A DNA stretch of 64,000 nt from Epilithonimonas bovis DSM 19482 (GCF_900108115.1 NZ_FTPU01000003.1:1-64000); one strand, 5' to 3'. Positions 16,067-26,101 are shown, numbered from the stretch's first letter. A program made the numbers and translations. Notes: generated by a model not told the origin, from the sequence alone.

Positions 16067-17329
16067 ATGAATGAAGAACTATTACAATACCTATGGAATT
16101 TTAAAAAATTCAGGACGTTTGACTTCGTTTCGATTGACGGAAGAAAAATCGAAATTATAGACTTTGGAGAATGGAATAAAAATTCCGGCCCGGATTTTCT
16201 TCTGGCTAAAATCAAAATTGATGGGATAGTTTTCGTTGGTAATATCGAGATTCATACCAAGGCTTCGGATTGGTTTTTCCATAACCATTCCGGCAATCCC
16301 GAATTTGGTAATCTAATTCTTCATGCTGTTTATGTCAATGATTGTGAAATTCCCGAACTCGATAACCAACAGGTTGCAACGGTAGAACTAAGAGATTATT
16401 TTGATGAAAGCTTGCTCCAAAAGTATCAGCTCCTTTACCAGGAGCATACTTTCATTGCCTGTGAAGATTTATTTGATGTCGATAAAATTCCGCTCTTTTT
16501 TGAAGAAGAAGTTTTGCTCAAAAAACTGGATGAGAAAGCTGAGGGTTTTGAGCTTTCGCTTAAACGAAACCATAATAATTATGAAGCTGTGCTGTTCCAA
16601 AATCTGGCCTATACGTTTGGTTTAAAAGTGAACGCAGAAATCTTTCTTCAGTTGGCAGAGCATCTGGATTTTTCGGTAATTCAGAAAGTCAGGCAGAATC
16701 TGTTACAATTAGAAGCGTTGTTTTTCGGTATTTGTGGTTTTCTGGATTCTCCGTCTGATGATATGATGCAAATCTGGAAACGTGAATTTGCTTTTCTAAA
16801 AGTCAAGTTTAATTTATCAGATCTCCGTATTCACCCCAAGTTTTCCAAGCTTCGCCCACCCAATTTCCCAACAATCCGATTGTCACAATTAGCCAACCTT
16901 TATCATTCACAACCCAATCTTTTTTCAAAATTGATTGAGGCAAAAGGGATTGATGATGTATATAAAATCTTTGAAGATGTTAAGGCTTCTGAATATTGGG
17001 ATAATCATTTTAATTTTGGGAAGATTTCCGCAGTTTATGGTAAGAAGTTGCTGAGCCGGGATTTCATCGATTTGATTATTATCAATACGGTTTTGCCGCT
17101 GAACTATTTTTACCATAAGAATCATAATCCTGAGATTGTTGATGATATTTTCGATTTCTATAAACAGATGAAGCCGGAGAAAAATGCTGTTCTGGATGAT
17201 TGGAAAAAGTTAGGAATTAAATTCCAAAATGCTTTGGAAACACAAGCTTTCCTTTATCAGTATAAGGCATTTTGCAATCAGAAAAAATGCTTAAATTGCA
17301 GTATCGGTTATAAGCTTTTAAAAGAATAG
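16067..17329 (+). CDS. DUF2851 family protein
   Basis: The 420-residue protein starts MNEELLQYLWNFKKFRTFDF and contains NSGPDFLLAKIKIDG and GNIEIHTKASDWFFHNH near 45-75, which are typical of DUF2851, a family conserved across Bacteroidetes without a known function. It ends with a CNQKKCLNCSIGYKLL segment holding three Cys that might bind a metal. The E-I-H and D-W-H pattern in the N-terminal part resembles a nuclease-like core, but that is speculation. It is followed after 2 bases by the PspC-like gene, so the pair is an operon. Confidence 0.85.
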   Translation: MNEELLQYLWNFKKFRTFDFVSIDGRKIEIIDFGEWNKNSGPDFLLAKIKIDGIVFVGNIEIHTKASDWFFHNHSGNPEFGNLILHAVYVNDCEIPELDNQQVATVELRDYFDESLLQKYQLLYQEHTFIACEDLFDVDKIPLFFEEEVLLKKLDEKAEGFELSLKRNHNNYEAVLFQNLAYTFGLKVNAEIFLQLAEHLDFSVIQKVRQNLLQLEALFFGICGFLDSPSDDMMQIWKREFAFLKVKFNLSDLRIHPKFSKLRPPNFPTIRLSQLANLYHSQPNLFSKLIEAKGIDDVYKIFEDVKASEYWDNHFNFGKISAVYGKKLLSRDFIDLIIINTVLPLNYFYHKNHNPEIVDDIFDFYKQMKPEKNAVLDDWKKLGIKFQNALETQAFLYQYKAFCNQKKCLNCSIGYKLLKE

Positions 17330-17331
17330 AA

Positions 17332-17568
17332 ATGAAAGAACCTAAGGTGATTAATAATTTTCGGCATAATGCAGAGCGCGAATGGTTTGGTGTATTGACA
17401 AGATACGGGACCAAGCTGGGTATCCCGGTGTCTAAACTGCGTGTTTTTTTTATTTATTCAACGTTTGCAACCGCTGGTATTTTCTTTCTTTTCTACCTTG
17501 GTTTAGCTTTTATGCTTTGGGTGAAAGACTGTATCGTGATCAAGCGGCCAAGCGTTTTTGATTTGTGA
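17332..17568 (+). CDS. Small PspC-like membrane protein
   Basis: The 78-residue protein has one long hydrophobic stretch, VFFIYSTFATAGIFFLFYLG then LAFMLW (about 39-64), after the segment LGIPVSKLRV. That order matches the PspC domain (PF04024), a small inner-membrane domain tied to envelope stress in other bacteria. The start follows the DUF2851 stop by 2 bases. It ends before a strong bidirectional terminator. The family match is reasonable, but the stress role is not shown here. Confidence 0.72.
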   Translation: MKEPKVINNFRHNAEREWFGVLTRYGTKLGIPVSKLRVFFIYSTFATAGIFFLFYLGLAFMLWVKDCIVIKRPSVFDL

Positions 17569-17660
17569 CCAGTTAAACCGTTTATTGCGATAGATTAATA
17601 ATGCTTAAACGTATGACAGAAATGCTGCCAAAGCAAAAAAGTAATTATACTATATAAAAA

Positions 17661-17690
17661 AATCCGATTGAGTTATCAATCGGATTTTAT
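17661..17690. terminator. Bidirectional terminator between PspC-like gene and sdhB
   Basis: Perfect stem AATCCGATTGA (17661-17671) with TCAATCGGATT (17676-17686), A-rich before and T-rich after. Confidence 0.92.
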
Positions 17691-17735
17691 TTTGGAAGAA
17701 GTCTAATATCTGACTTCTAAAATCTTATTTGCAGA

Positions 17736-18509
17736 TTAGGAATTGGCTGTAGTAATGTTAGCTACAGTATATTCTCTGTTCATTCTTGCAATGACTTCAA
17801 GAGAAATACCTTTAGGGCATTCTACTTCGCAGGCACCAGTGTTAGAGCAGTTTCCGAATCCTTCTTCGTCCATCGCTTTTACCATGTTCAGAACTCTTCT
17901 TTTTGCTTCTATACGACCTTGCGGTAACAGTGCAAACTGAGATACTTTTGCACCAACAAATAACATGGCAGAACCATTTTTGCAGGTGGCAACACAAGCA
18001 CCACAACCGATACAAGCTGCTGCATCCATCGCTTTGTCTGCATCTTCTTTAGGAACCGGGATGGCGTTGGCATCCAAAGTATTACCTGAGGTGTTTACCG
18101 AAACAAATCCGCCGGCTGCCATCACTCTGTCAAATGCACTTCTGTCAACCACCAAATCCTTAATTACCGGAAAAGCGGCACTTCTCCAAGGTTCTATATG
18201 GATGGTTTCGCCATCTTTGAAATGTCGCATATGCAACTGGCAAGTAGTGATACCTGTGTCGGGGCCATGCGCTCTACCATTGATGTATAGGGAACACATT
18301 CCGCAGATGCCTTCACGACAGTCGTGGTCAAATGCTACAGGGTCTTTTCCCTCGTTGATCAGCTGTTCGTTAAGGATATCCAACATTTCCAGGAATGAAG
18401 AATCCGTAGAAACATCAGAGATTTTATAAGTCTCGAACTGTCCTTTTGATTTATTGTTTTTTTGTCTCCAAATTTTCAGCGTAAGATGTAAGCCTTTTTT
18501 TGCACTCAT
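17736..18509 (-). CDS. sdhB: Succinate dehydrogenase/fumarate reductase iron-sulfur subunit
   Basis: The 257-residue protein has an N-terminal 2Fe-2S ferredoxin domain ([16 protein letters not shown] near 66-80, with a later Cys in TTCQLHMRH) and a C-terminal domain with [18 protein letters not shown] and [15 protein letters not shown] for the 4Fe-4S and 3Fe-4S clusters. It carries electrons between the flavin in SdhA and the quinone site in SdhC. It is the last gene of the sdhCAB operon, 23 bases after sdhA, as usual in Bacteroidetes. Confidence 0.96.
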   Translation of the reverse strand: MSAKKGLHLTLKIWRQKNNKSKGQFETYKISDVSTDSSFLEMLDILNEQLINEGKDPVAFDHDCREGICGMCSLYINGRAHGPDTGITTCQLHMRHFKDGETIHIEPWRSAAFPVIKDLVVDRSAFDRVMAAGGFVSVNTSGNTLDANAIPVPKEDADKAMDAAACIGCGACVATCKNGSAMLFVGAKVSQFALLPQGRIEAKRRVLNMVKAMDEEGFGNCSNTGACEVECPKGISLEVIARMNREYTVANITTANS

Positions 18510-18532
18510 TTTTATATATTTTTGAATGGAGA

Positions 18533-20542
18533 TTATTTATAACTTCTGGTTTTAACTTCAATATTTTCATATATCAGTTCTTCTTTATGCACTGTTTCTG
18601 CATTGATGTCAGCACCATTATACTGCCAAGCTGCAACATACTTGTAATGCTCGTCATCACGCTCTGCCTCTCCATCCGGGGTAGAGTGGTCTTCGCGGAA
18701 GTGACCTCCGCAAGATTCGTTTCTGTTCAGCGCATCAATCGCCATCAGCTGTCCAAGTTCCAGGAAGTCTGCAACACGGAAGGCCTTTTCCAGCTCAGGA
18801 TTAAGGTTATCAGCTTCACCAGGAACTTTTACATTCTGCCAGAAATCTTTTCTAACTTCTTCGATCTCCTTGATAGCTTCTCTTAATCCTTCAGGTGTTC
18901 TTGCCATTCCCACTTTGTTCCACATAATGTGCCCAAGCTGTTTATGGAAATGGTCTACGGTATATTGCCCGTTGTTGGTTAAGAAGAAATTGATTTTATC
19001 TTTGACGCCTTTTTCAGCTTCGTCGAACTCTGCAGTGTCTGTAGGGATTTTCCCGGTTCTGATATCTGCAGAAAGATAATCTGCAATGGTATATGGCAAT
19101 ACAAAATAACCGTCTGCCAAACCTTGCATCAAAGCAGAAGCACCAAGTCTGTTAGCCCCGTGATCCGAGAAATTAGCTTCTCCAATGACAAAACATCCAG
19201 GGATTGTTGACATCAGGTTATAATCAACCCAAACGCCACCCATTGTGTAGTGAACAGCCGGATAGATCTTCATTGGTGTTTTGTAAGGATCATCAGCTGT
19301 AATTTTCTCGTACATGACGAAAAGGTTACCATATTTTTCTTCAATCCAGGCTTTTCCAAGATCATAAATCTGCTGATCTGTAGGATTGTGGATGTGTTTT
19401 TCTATGGCTGCTTCTTTACCTTTTTTGATAATCTCGGTAGAGAAATCTAAGAAAACACCTTCTTTAGTTTCATTATTTTCGATACCGAAACCTGCGTCGC
19501 AACGTTCTTTAGCTGCTCTTGAAGCAACATCCCTCGGAACCAGGTTCCCAAATGCAGGATATCTTCTTTCAAGATAGTAATCGCGGTCTTCTTCTTTTAT
19601 ATTCTCTGCTCTTAGCTTCCCTTCACGGATGGCTACTGCATCTTCAATCTTTTTAGGAACCCAGATTCTTCCTGAGTTTCGGAGAGATTCTGACATTAAT
19701 GTCAGTTTAGATTGCTGAGTCCCATGGACAGGGATACATGTTGGGTGTATCTGTACATAGCAAGGATTGGCAAAATAAGCTCCTTTTTTATGGATTTTCC
19801 AGGCAGCAGAAACGTTTGATCCCATCGCATTGGTAGACAGGAAATATACATTACCATAACCTCCCGACGCAATAACAACGGCATGGGCAGAGTGTCTTTC
19901 AATCTCGCCTGTAACCAGGTTTCTTGCGATGATACCTCTTGCTTTTCCGTCTACTATGACAAGTTCCATCATCTCATGACGGTTCATCATTTTGATTCTG
20001 CCTTTACCAATTTGGCGGCTCATTGCAGAATAGGCTCCTAGTAATAATTGTTGCCCCGTTTGTCCTTTGGCGTAAAAAGTTCTTTTTACCTGGACACCAC
20101 CAAAAGAACGGTTGTCTAACTGACCGCCGTAATCTCTACCAAAAGGAACGCCCTGAGAAACACATTGGTCTATAATATTGGCAGAAACCTCAGCAAGCCT
20201 GTAAACATTAGCTTCTCTAGCTCTGTAGTCACCTCCTTTTATGGTGTCATAAAACAATCTGTAAGTCGAGTCACCATCACCCTGATAATTTTTGGCAGCA
20301 TTGATACCGCCCTGTGCAGCAATAGAGTGCGCTCTTCTGGGAGAATCCTGATAACAGAAAGCTTTTACATTGTAGCCCTGTTCTGCAAGTGTTGCAGCGG
20401 CAGAACCACCGGCCAATCCTGTCCCAACGATAATGATGTCTATTTTGTCCCGGTTGTTAGGTGCAACCAGATTCATGTGATCTTTATGATGTTTCCATTT
20501 ATCCTTTAAAGGACCTTCAGGAATTTTTGAATCTAAACCCAT
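18533..20542 (-). CDS. sdhA: Succinate dehydrogenase/fumarate reductase flavoprotein subunit
   Basis: The 669-residue length fits the Bacteroidetes/Wolinella-type flavoprotein. Seen are the FAD-binding loop [20 protein letters not shown] (about 36-55), [17 protein letters not shown] with the His for covalent FAD near 71, the active-site region [15 protein letters not shown] and [17 protein letters not shown], and [12 protein letters not shown] near 430. It oxidises succinate to fumarate, or the reverse, at the inner membrane. It follows sdhC by 14 bases. Confidence 0.97.
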   Translation of the reverse strand: MGLDSKIPEGPLKDKWKHHKDHMNLVAPNNRDKIDIIIVGTGLAGGSAAATLAEQGYNVKAFCYQDSPRRAHSIAAQGGINAAKNYQGDGDSTYRLFYDTIKGGDYRAREANVYRLAEVSANIIDQCVSQGVPFGRDYGGQLDNRSFGGVQVKRTFYAKGQTGQQLLLGAYSAMSRQIGKGRIKMMNRHEMMELVIVDGKARGIIARNLVTGEIERHSAHAVVIASGGYGNVYFLSTNAMGSNVSAAWKIHKKGAYFANPCYVQIHPTCIPVHGTQQSKLTLMSESLRNSGRIWVPKKIEDAVAIREGKLRAENIKEEDRDYYLERRYPAFGNLVPRDVASRAAKERCDAGFGIENNETKEGVFLDFSTEIIKKGKEAAIEKHIHNPTDQQIYDLGKAWIEEKYGNLFVMYEKITADDPYKTPMKIYPAVHYTMGGVWVDYNLMSTIPGCFVIGEANFSDHGANRLGASALMQGLADGYFVLPYTIADYLSADIRTGKIPTDTAEFDEAEKGVKDKINFFLTNNGQYTVDHFHKQLGHIMWNKVGMARTPEGLREAIKEIEEVRKDFWQNVKVPGEADNLNPELEKAFRVADFLELGQLMAIDALNRNESCGGHFREDHSTPDGEAERDDEHYKYVAAWQYNGADINAETVHKEELIYENIEVKTRSYK

Positions 20543-20556
20543 AATTTTATTTTATA

Positions 20557-21216
20557 TTATTGAGTAACGAAATGATAAATTGCGATAATAATGAATCCAA
20601 GCGGAATGATAACGGAGTACCAGCTTCCGAAAGCCTTGATAAAAGGCGTGTACTTTGGATGTCTTGCTCCAATGGACTGAAATGATGACTGGAAACCGTG
20701 TGCCAGGTGTAATCCTAATAATACAAATGCAATCACATAAAGAACAACCCTCCATACATCATGGAATTTGTGGTGTAGTTCTTCCCAATATCTCAGTTCA
20801 TCCGGATTGTTGCCTTGTATGTACTTGTAACTAATCTCCGGAACCCAGAAATCATAAAAGTGCAAGGCTAAAAATGCCAGAATCACAGCGCCGGAAATAA
20901 TCATATTTCGGGACATCCATGTAGAGTTGGCAGAACCATTGTTCATCGCATACTTTACAGGTCTCGCCCGGTTATTCTTAATCTCCAGTACAAAGCCCAT
21001 AACGAAGTGGAACACTATTGCAAACATCAGGATGGGCTGCATCAGAAATTGAACTGCAGGATTATATCCCATAAAGTGCGATGCAGCGTTGAAATTGCTC
21101 TCGCTAAAAACGGAGATCATATTGGTGGATAAGTGCATCACCAAAAAAATCAGCAAGAACATTGCTGAAAGTGCCATAGCATATTTTCTGCCTATAGAAG
21201 ACGTAATACCTGCCAT
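20557..21216 (-). CDS. sdhC: Succinate dehydrogenase cytochrome b subunit (SdhC/FrdC type)
   Basis: The 219-residue membrane protein has five hydrophobic segments (about 12-32, 56-78, 103-122, 155-175 and 198-217) and conserved His residues such as LVMHLSTN, IVFHFVMG, LALHFYDF and LGLHLAHGF for two haem b groups. It is the single-subunit diheme anchor used by type B complex II in Bacteroidetes. First gene of sdhCAB. CAAATTTA at 21242-21249 (TAAATTTG on the minus strand) is a likely -7 box. Confidence 0.94.
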   Translation of the reverse strand: MAGITSSIGRKYAMALSAMFLLIFLVMHLSTNMISVFSESNFNAASHFMGYNPAVQFLMQPILMFAIVFHFVMGFVLEIKNNRARPVKYAMNNGSANSTWMSRNMIISGAVILAFLALHFYDFWVPEISYKYIQGNNPDELRYWEELHHKFHDVWRVVLYVIAFVLLGLHLAHGFQSSFQSIGARHPKYTPFIKAFGSWYSVIIPLGFIIIAIYHFVTQ

Positions 21217-21241
21217 AATTCTATTGTTGTTTGAATTTTTA

Positions 21242-21249
21242 CAAATTTA
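21242..21249 (-). promoter_or_regulatory. Candidate -7 element TAAATTTG of the sdhCAB operon
   Basis: Minus-strand TAAATTTG fits TAnnTTTG and lies 25 bases before the sdhC start. A clear TTG at -33 is not seen. Confidence 0.5.
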
Positions 21250-21419
21250 AAAAATAGTTGATTCACTTAATGTTGAGAAATGTCAGAAAATGACAGTTTG
21301 TAATCTTTCTAAATAATATGTTAACATTGCGATGATGCTTGGGGTTAGGAAGGTTTTTTTGTTTTTGAATTGTTGTTTATCCAAATTATTTTAATTTTAA
21401 AACCTTAAAATTTTATAAC

Positions 21420-23027
21420 ATGAAGTTATCATACACTTGTGGCGACTCCAATATCCCGCTGCTGGGTGAAACTATAGGTGAAAATCTTAGAAAGACAGTT
21501 GATCAATTTCCCCAAAGAGAGGCATTAGTCTCTTATCATCAAAATTACAGAGCAACTTACGAAGAGTTCTATAAACAGACAACCCAAGTGGCAAAAGCGC
21601 TTGTCGGTCTTGGTTTGTCAGCTGGTGAGCGTGTTGGTGTGTGGTCTACCAACCGCTACGAATGGGTATTATTGCAATATGCCACAGCAAGGATTGGGGT
21701 CATCCTCGTCAATATTAATCCTGCCTACCGAACCAGTGAACTTATTTTTGTCATTAATCAGTCTGAGATATCTTACATTTTTTCATCATTAACATTTAAG
21801 TCCAGCGATTACAAAAAAATGATTTTAGACGCCAAAGAATTCTGTTCTACTCTCAGATCGGAGATCTTCTTTGATGATAACTGGAACGATTTTTTAGAGG
21901 GTGCCAGTTCTGTTTCTGATGATACTTTGCTGGCTTTTGAAAATGAAGTGCAGTTTGATGATCCAGTTAATATTCAATATACATCGGGAACCACAGGTTT
22001 CCCAAAAGGTGTTACATTGTCACATCATAATATTCTTAACAACGGCTACTTTATAGGAGTCCGCTTAAAGTATACCGAGAATGACCGGGTTTGTATTCCG
22101 GTGCCGTTTTACCATTGTTTTGGTATGGTAATCGGTAATATTTGCTGTACGGCACACGGAGCCTGTATGGTGATTCCTAATGACAGTTTTGATGCAGAAT
22201 TGACGCTGGATGTTGTGTCAAAAGAACGGTGCACCTCTCTGTATGGAGTTCCTACAATGTTTATTGCGGAACTGGCTGTGAAGAATTTTGGAGATTACGA
22301 TTTATCCCATCTCAGGACTGGTGTAATGGCTGGGTCTGTTTGTCCGCCGGAGATTATGAAAAAAGTGGAAAGCCTGATGAATATGAAAGAAGTGTCAATA
22401 TGTTATGGCATGACAGAGACATCACCAGTTTCTACCCAAACACTAATTGGGACACCTCTAGAGAAGCAGGTTTCTACCGTTGGTACAGTTCAGGATCATT
22501 TGGAAATCAAAATTATCGATAATAACGGCAAGATTGTTGAGCGGGGCGTGCATGGCGAGCTTTGTACACGTGGTTACTCGGTGATGCTGAAGTATTGGAA
22601 TGATCCCGAAAATACCAAAAAAGTTATAGACGAGGGCAGGTGGATGCATACCGGCGATCTTGCTGTGATGGATGATGAGGGGTATATCACGATCTCCGGG
22701 CGAATAAAGGATCTAATCATCCGCGGTGGTGAAAATATTTCGCCTAAAGAGATTGAGGATTTTCTATATACTTATCCCAATATTTTGGATGTTCAGATTA
22801 TTGGTGTGCCTAGTGAGCGTTTTGGTGAGGAAGTAATGGCATGGGTAAAAATTAGGGAAGGTTACGAATTGTCTGAGTCTGATCTTTTGGAATATTGCCA
22901 GGGCAAGATTGCGCATTATAAAATCCCAAAGTACTGGAAGTTTGTAGACGAATTCCCGATGACGGTCTCCGGTAAAGTGAGGAAAGTGGAGATGCGGGAG
23001 TTGTCGGTTAAAGAATTAGGTTTGTAA
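21420..23027 (+). CDS. AMP-dependent acyl-CoA synthetase
   Basis: The 535-residue ANL-superfamily enzyme activates a carboxylic acid as acyl-AMP and then acyl-CoA. It has the P-loop YTSGTTGFPKGVTLSH near 181-196, CYGMTETSPVS near 322, the hinge region WMHTGDLAVMDDEGYITISG (residues about 402-421), RIKDLIIRGGENISP after it and the C-terminal catalytic Lys in VSGKVRKVEM. It resembles medium/long-chain fatty acid ligases of the AMP-binding group. The chain length of its substrate cannot be told. Single gene converging on rpoN. Confidence 0.9.
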   Translation: MKLSYTCGDSNIPLLGETIGENLRKTVDQFPQREALVSYHQNYRATYEEFYKQTTQVAKALVGLGLSAGERVGVWSTNRYEWVLLQYATARIGVILVNINPAYRTSELIFVINQSEISYIFSSLTFKSSDYKKMILDAKEFCSTLRSEIFFDDNWNDFLEGASSVSDDTLLAFENEVQFDDPVNIQYTSGTTGFPKGVTLSHHNILNNGYFIGVRLKYTENDRVCIPVPFYHCFGMVIGNICCTAHGACMVIPNDSFDAELTLDVVSKERCTSLYGVPTMFIAELAVKNFGDYDLSHLRTGVMAGSVCPPEIMKKVESLMNMKEVSICYGMTETSPVSTQTLIGTPLEKQVSTVGTVQDHLEIKIIDNNGKIVERGVHGELCTRGYSVMLKYWNDPENTKKVIDEGRWMHTGDLAVMDDEGYITISGRIKDLIIRGGENISPKEIEDFLYTYPNILDVQIIGVPSERFGEEVMAWVKIREGYELSESDLLEYCQGKIAHYKIPKYWKFVDEFPMTVSGKVRKVEMRELSVKELGL

Positions 23028-23044
23028 ATTAAGTTTTAAAAATA

Positions 23045-23072
23045 AAATGCTCCTTTTTTTTCAGGAGCATTT
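23045..23072. terminator. Bidirectional terminator between acyl-CoA synthetase and rpoN
   Basis: AAATGCTCC (23045-23053) pairs with GGAGCATTT (23064-23072) across a T-rich loop, with A's before and T's after. Confidence 0.82.
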
Positions 23073-23075
23073 GTT

Positions 23076-24539
23076 TTATAATTCTTTTCTAAGCCTTGCG
23101 ACAGGAATATTAAGTTGTTCCCGATACTTGGCGATGGTACGTCTTGCGATGTTGTAGCCTTTTTCCTTTAAGATGCCTACAAGCGCATCATCTGTGTACG
23201 GTTTTCTTTTGTTTTCTTTTCCGATGGCTTCTTGCAGGTGCATTTTGATCTCTTTTGTAGAAACTTCTTCACCATCGTCATTGGTAAGCGAGTCGGAGAA
23301 AAGATTTTTGAGGTATACAATACCATTCGGTGTGTCAGCATACTTGCTTTTTACAACCCGTGATATGGTTGAAATATCAAAGCCGGTAATATCAGCCACG
23401 TCTTTTAGAATCATTGGCTTAATGTTTTTCTCATCGCCGGACAAGAAATAATCTTTCTGAAGCTTAACAATTGCTGTGATAGTTTGCAATAATGTATTTT
23501 GCCTTTGGTTAATAGCGTCAATATACCATTTTGCCGCATCCAGCTTTTGTTTGATAAAAAGAGCTGCCTGCTTGTGTTCTGCAGAATTTTTATCATGAGA
23601 GTAGGTCGATAAAATCTCTTTGTATTCGTCAGAAACACGCAATGATGGCGCATTTTTGTTATTGAGCGTTGGGATGACTTGGCCATCTTTGATCTGAATG
23701 GCAAAATCCGGGATAATCTCCTGATTGATGGTGATGGTTTGTGTGTCAAAATTACCACCTACTTTAGGGGATAATCTGGATATCTCATCCAAGGCGTCTT
23801 TCAGGTCTTCTTCTTCGATATCATACTTCTGAAGAATTTTATTGTAATGTTTGTTGGCAAGCGCATCAAATTGATTTCTGAGGATGTTCCCTGCCAGTAT
23901 AATGCTTGGGTTGGAGCTTACTTTTTTCTCTATTTGAAGCAGAAGGCATTCTCTCAGGTCTCTTGCACCTACGCCAGGCGGGTCCAGTTTCTGAATATAA
24001 TTTTCCAGGATGTCTGTTACTTTCTCAATCGTTGTATAAATACCTTGTGAAAAGGCCAGGTCATCAACGATGGATTTGATTTCCCTTCTCAGGTAACCAT
24101 CAGTATCCAGGTTACCAATAATGTATTCTGCAATTTTCAGATCATCATTATCGATATTAATCAGTCTGATCTGCTCTATGAGATAGTCATATAATGTTTG
24201 GCCTTCTGTTAAGAGGGATTGGTTGTCGAATTCCTCGTCATCCGGAGAGTAATTGCTGCTGGCGGTTTTATAGCTGGGTTCGTCATCGTAGAGGTATTCG
24301 TTAACATCAAAATCGGTTTCTATACTCTCGCTACCTTCGTTTTCAAATTCTTCATCAGCCTTAGAAAAATCTTCCTCTGCGTTTTCATCTGCCACTTTTT
24401 CCAGAGCTGGATTTTCTTCCAGTTCTCTTTCCAGTTCCTCTTCAAACTCCAGGGTGTGGAGTTGTATCAGCTTCATCAATTGAATCTGTTGAGGTGCTAA
24501 TTTTTGACCGAGTTTAAGTTGTAGATTTTGCTTTAGCAT
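23076..24539 (-). CDS. rpoN: RNA polymerase sigma-54 factor
   Basis: The 487-residue protein has a Gln/Leu-rich region I (KQNLQLKLGQKLAPQQIQLM), an acidic region II (about 38-110), the core-binding domain, a helix-turn-helix (TGFDISTISRVVKSKYA near 385) and the RpoN box ARRTIAKYREQLNIP near the end. It directs RNA polymerase to -24/-12 promoters and needs an enhancer-binding ATPase. No such activator gene or -24/-12 site was recognised in the window. Confidence 0.96.
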   Translation of the reverse strand: MLKQNLQLKLGQKLAPQQIQLMKLIQLHTLEFEEELERELEENPALEKVADENAEEDFSKADEEFENEGSESIETDFDVNEYLYDDEPSYKTASSNYSPDDEEFDNQSLLTEGQTLYDYLIEQIRLINIDNDDLKIAEYIIGNLDTDGYLRREIKSIVDDLAFSQGIYTTIEKVTDILENYIQKLDPPGVGARDLRECLLLQIEKKVSSNPSIILAGNILRNQFDALANKHYNKILQKYDIEEEDLKDALDEISRLSPKVGGNFDTQTITINQEIIPDFAIQIKDGQVIPTLNNKNAPSLRVSDEYKEILSTYSHDKNSAEHKQAALFIKQKLDAAKWYIDAINQRQNTLLQTITAIVKLQKDYFLSGDEKNIKPMILKDVADITGFDISTISRVVKSKYADTPNGIVYLKNLFSDSLTNDDGEEVSTKEIKMHLQEAIGKENKRKPYTDDALVGILKEKGYNIARRTIAKYREQLNIPVARLRKEL

Positions 24540-24645
24540 AATAAAAATGTGTTATCAGATTTGATTAACGCTGACGAAGTTAGAAATTTTTTTTTGAACC
24601 ACAATAAGTTTAGCACGATTTTTGATGTAATTGTTTTGAAATAAA

Positions 24646-24678
24646 AAACCCTGCCGGTATTACACTCTGGCAGGGTTT
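24646..24678 (-). terminator. Terminator of ribBA
   Basis: AAACCCTGCC (24646-24655) pairs perfectly with GGCAGGGTTT (24669-24678); the minus strand continues into T residues. Confidence 0.85.
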
Positions 24679-24699
24679 ATCTTTATTAGTTATTAAGTC

Positions 24700-25821
24700 C
24701 TACAATGCAACCATCTCTGTGACCTCTACATCATAACCAGAAATAACCGGTTTTATATTCGGGTTTTGTGTAATGACTTTAAACTTGTTAATACCAAGGT
24801 CTTTCAGGATCTGTGTACCAATACCGTAATCCCTAAAGTTGGGGGCAATAGTGGGCTGTTCGCTCGTTCCATCCTGGAAATTGAGGAAGTGCTGAATTTT
24901 GCTGAGCGTACTCTCTTTGCTGGAAACATTATTGATAAACACGACGGCGCCTTTCCCTTCTTTATTAATAAGGTCTGTCACCTGCTGCATCAGTGGGTTT
25001 TCACCATTAGATAATTTGCTGAATACGTCAAAATATGAGTTTGATGACTGTACCCGTACCAGGATTGATTCATCAGCAGACCATGTCCCTTTGGTTAGTG
25101 CATAATGGATTTGTTCGGTAGGTTTTTCCTCAAATACATAAAAATTAAAATCACCAAAATGAGTTTTGATTTGGCGTTCTTCGATTCTTTCTACAAGGCC
25201 GCCCTGTCTCAGTCTGTAATGGATGAGGTCTTCTATAGATATCACTTTCAGGTCATGTTCTTTCCCGAATTCAAGCAATTGTGGTAATCTTGCCATGCTG
25301 CCATCTTCCTTCAGGATTTCGCAGATTACGCCACCTTCCTTAAGCCCGGCAAGTCTTGTAAGATCTATCGCCGCTTCTGTGTGGCCTGCTCTTTTCAGCA
25401 CACCGCCTTCTTTAGCACGCAATGGGAAAATATGGCCGGGGCGCATCAGGTCACCAGGTTTTGTTTCCGGATTCATAATGGCCTGTATTGTTTTTGCACG
25501 GTCTCCTGCACTGATGCCGGTGGTAGCACCTTTGCCAAGAAGGTCAACAGAAATAGTAAAAGCTGTCTCCTTAGGATCTGTAGAATTGGCAACCATAGAT
25601 TGCAGCTCCAGTTCATCACACCGCTTCTCGGTCAATGGCATGCAAATAAGGCCTCTTGCATAGGTTGCCATAAAATTGACTGTTTCTGTAGTTGTAAGTT
25701 CGGCTGCGGCCAAAAGATCGCCTTCGTTTTCACGGTCTTCGTCATCTACAACAATTACCATTTTACCTTTTTTAAGGTCGTCAAGCGCTTCTTCTATTGT
25801 ATTAAGTTGGAGATTATCCAT
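24700..25821 (-). CDS. ribB: 3,4-dihydroxy-2-butanone 4-phosphate synthase with a decayed GTP cyclohydrolase II domain
   Basis: The 373-residue protein has the RibBA layout. The N-terminal domain (about 1-205) keeps the RibB motifs VVDDEDRENEGDLLAAAELT, RPGHIFPLRAKEGGVLKR and RAGHTEAAIDL, so it should make DHBP from ribulose 5-phosphate for riboflavin synthesis. The C-terminal domain (about 210-370) aligns with RibA but lacks the zinc Cys cluster (the usual CLTGDVFGSLRCDC position reads NSYFDVFSKLSNGENP) and the RQEGRGIGL loop (NNVSSKESTL here). It is therefore unlikely to have cyclohydrolase activity. No FMN riboswitch is visible upstream. Minus-strand TATCTTTG at about 25838-25845 may be its -7 box. 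Confidence 0.9.
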   Translation of the reverse strand: MDNLQLNTIEEALDDLKKGKMVIVVDDEDRENEGDLLAAAELTTTETVNFMATYARGLICMPLTEKRCDELELQSMVANSTDPKETAFTISVDLLGKGATTGISAGDRAKTIQAIMNPETKPGDLMRPGHIFPLRAKEGGVLKRAGHTEAAIDLTRLAGLKEGGVICEILKEDGSMARLPQLLEFGKEHDLKVISIEDLIHYRLRQGGLVERIEERQIKTHFGDFNFYVFEEKPTEQIHYALTKGTWSADESILVRVQSSNSYFDVFSKLSNGENPLMQQVTDLINKEGKGAVVFINNVSSKESTLSKIQHFLNFQDGTSEQPTIAPNFRDYGIGTQILKDLGINKFKVITQNPNIKPVISGYDVEVTEMVAL

Positions 25822-25909
25822 TTTTAAAATAATTTTTACAAAGATACTTATTTAGAACCTAAATAAAGATTGTAAAAATCAATTAAAAATATGTAGAAAA
25901 TGAATTTTT

Positions 25910-26027
25910 AGGAGCCGGGAACCTGCTGTCCACTATTATCTTTTTGCTATTGCAAAGAAAGGTCGCAGGACAAAGAACTTTCCAATAATTGCAATAACAA
26001 AAAGGATAGCCGTTTCCATCAGGGCTA
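25910..26027. repeat. Structured intergenic repeat, copy 1 (GGAGCCGGGAACCTGC...CATCAGGGCT)
   Basis: Starts AGGAGCCGGGAACCTGCTG and ends CCGTTTCCATCAGGGCTA. The ends match the element at 32905-33025. It folds as nested stems: AGCC with GGCT, GGGAAC with GTTTCC, ATCTTTTT with AAAAAGGAT, and in the centre TATTGCAA with TTGCAATA, enclosing GAAAG/CTTTC. The centre differs from copy 2 yet is still self-complementary. It fills most of the 324 bp gap between ribBA and tRNA-Cys. Confidence 0.75.
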
Positions 26028-26101
26028 GTATGCAATTCTCTGCAAATACTACTTAATATATTAGAGGTTAAAAAAAAATGAATAAAAAACAGTTAGAGAA
26101 T

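Noticed and set aside
25822-25909. Possible FMN riboswitch upstream of ribBA
   Set aside because: None of the conserved RFN-element segments (for example AGGGCRRG or CCGAC) can be found there.
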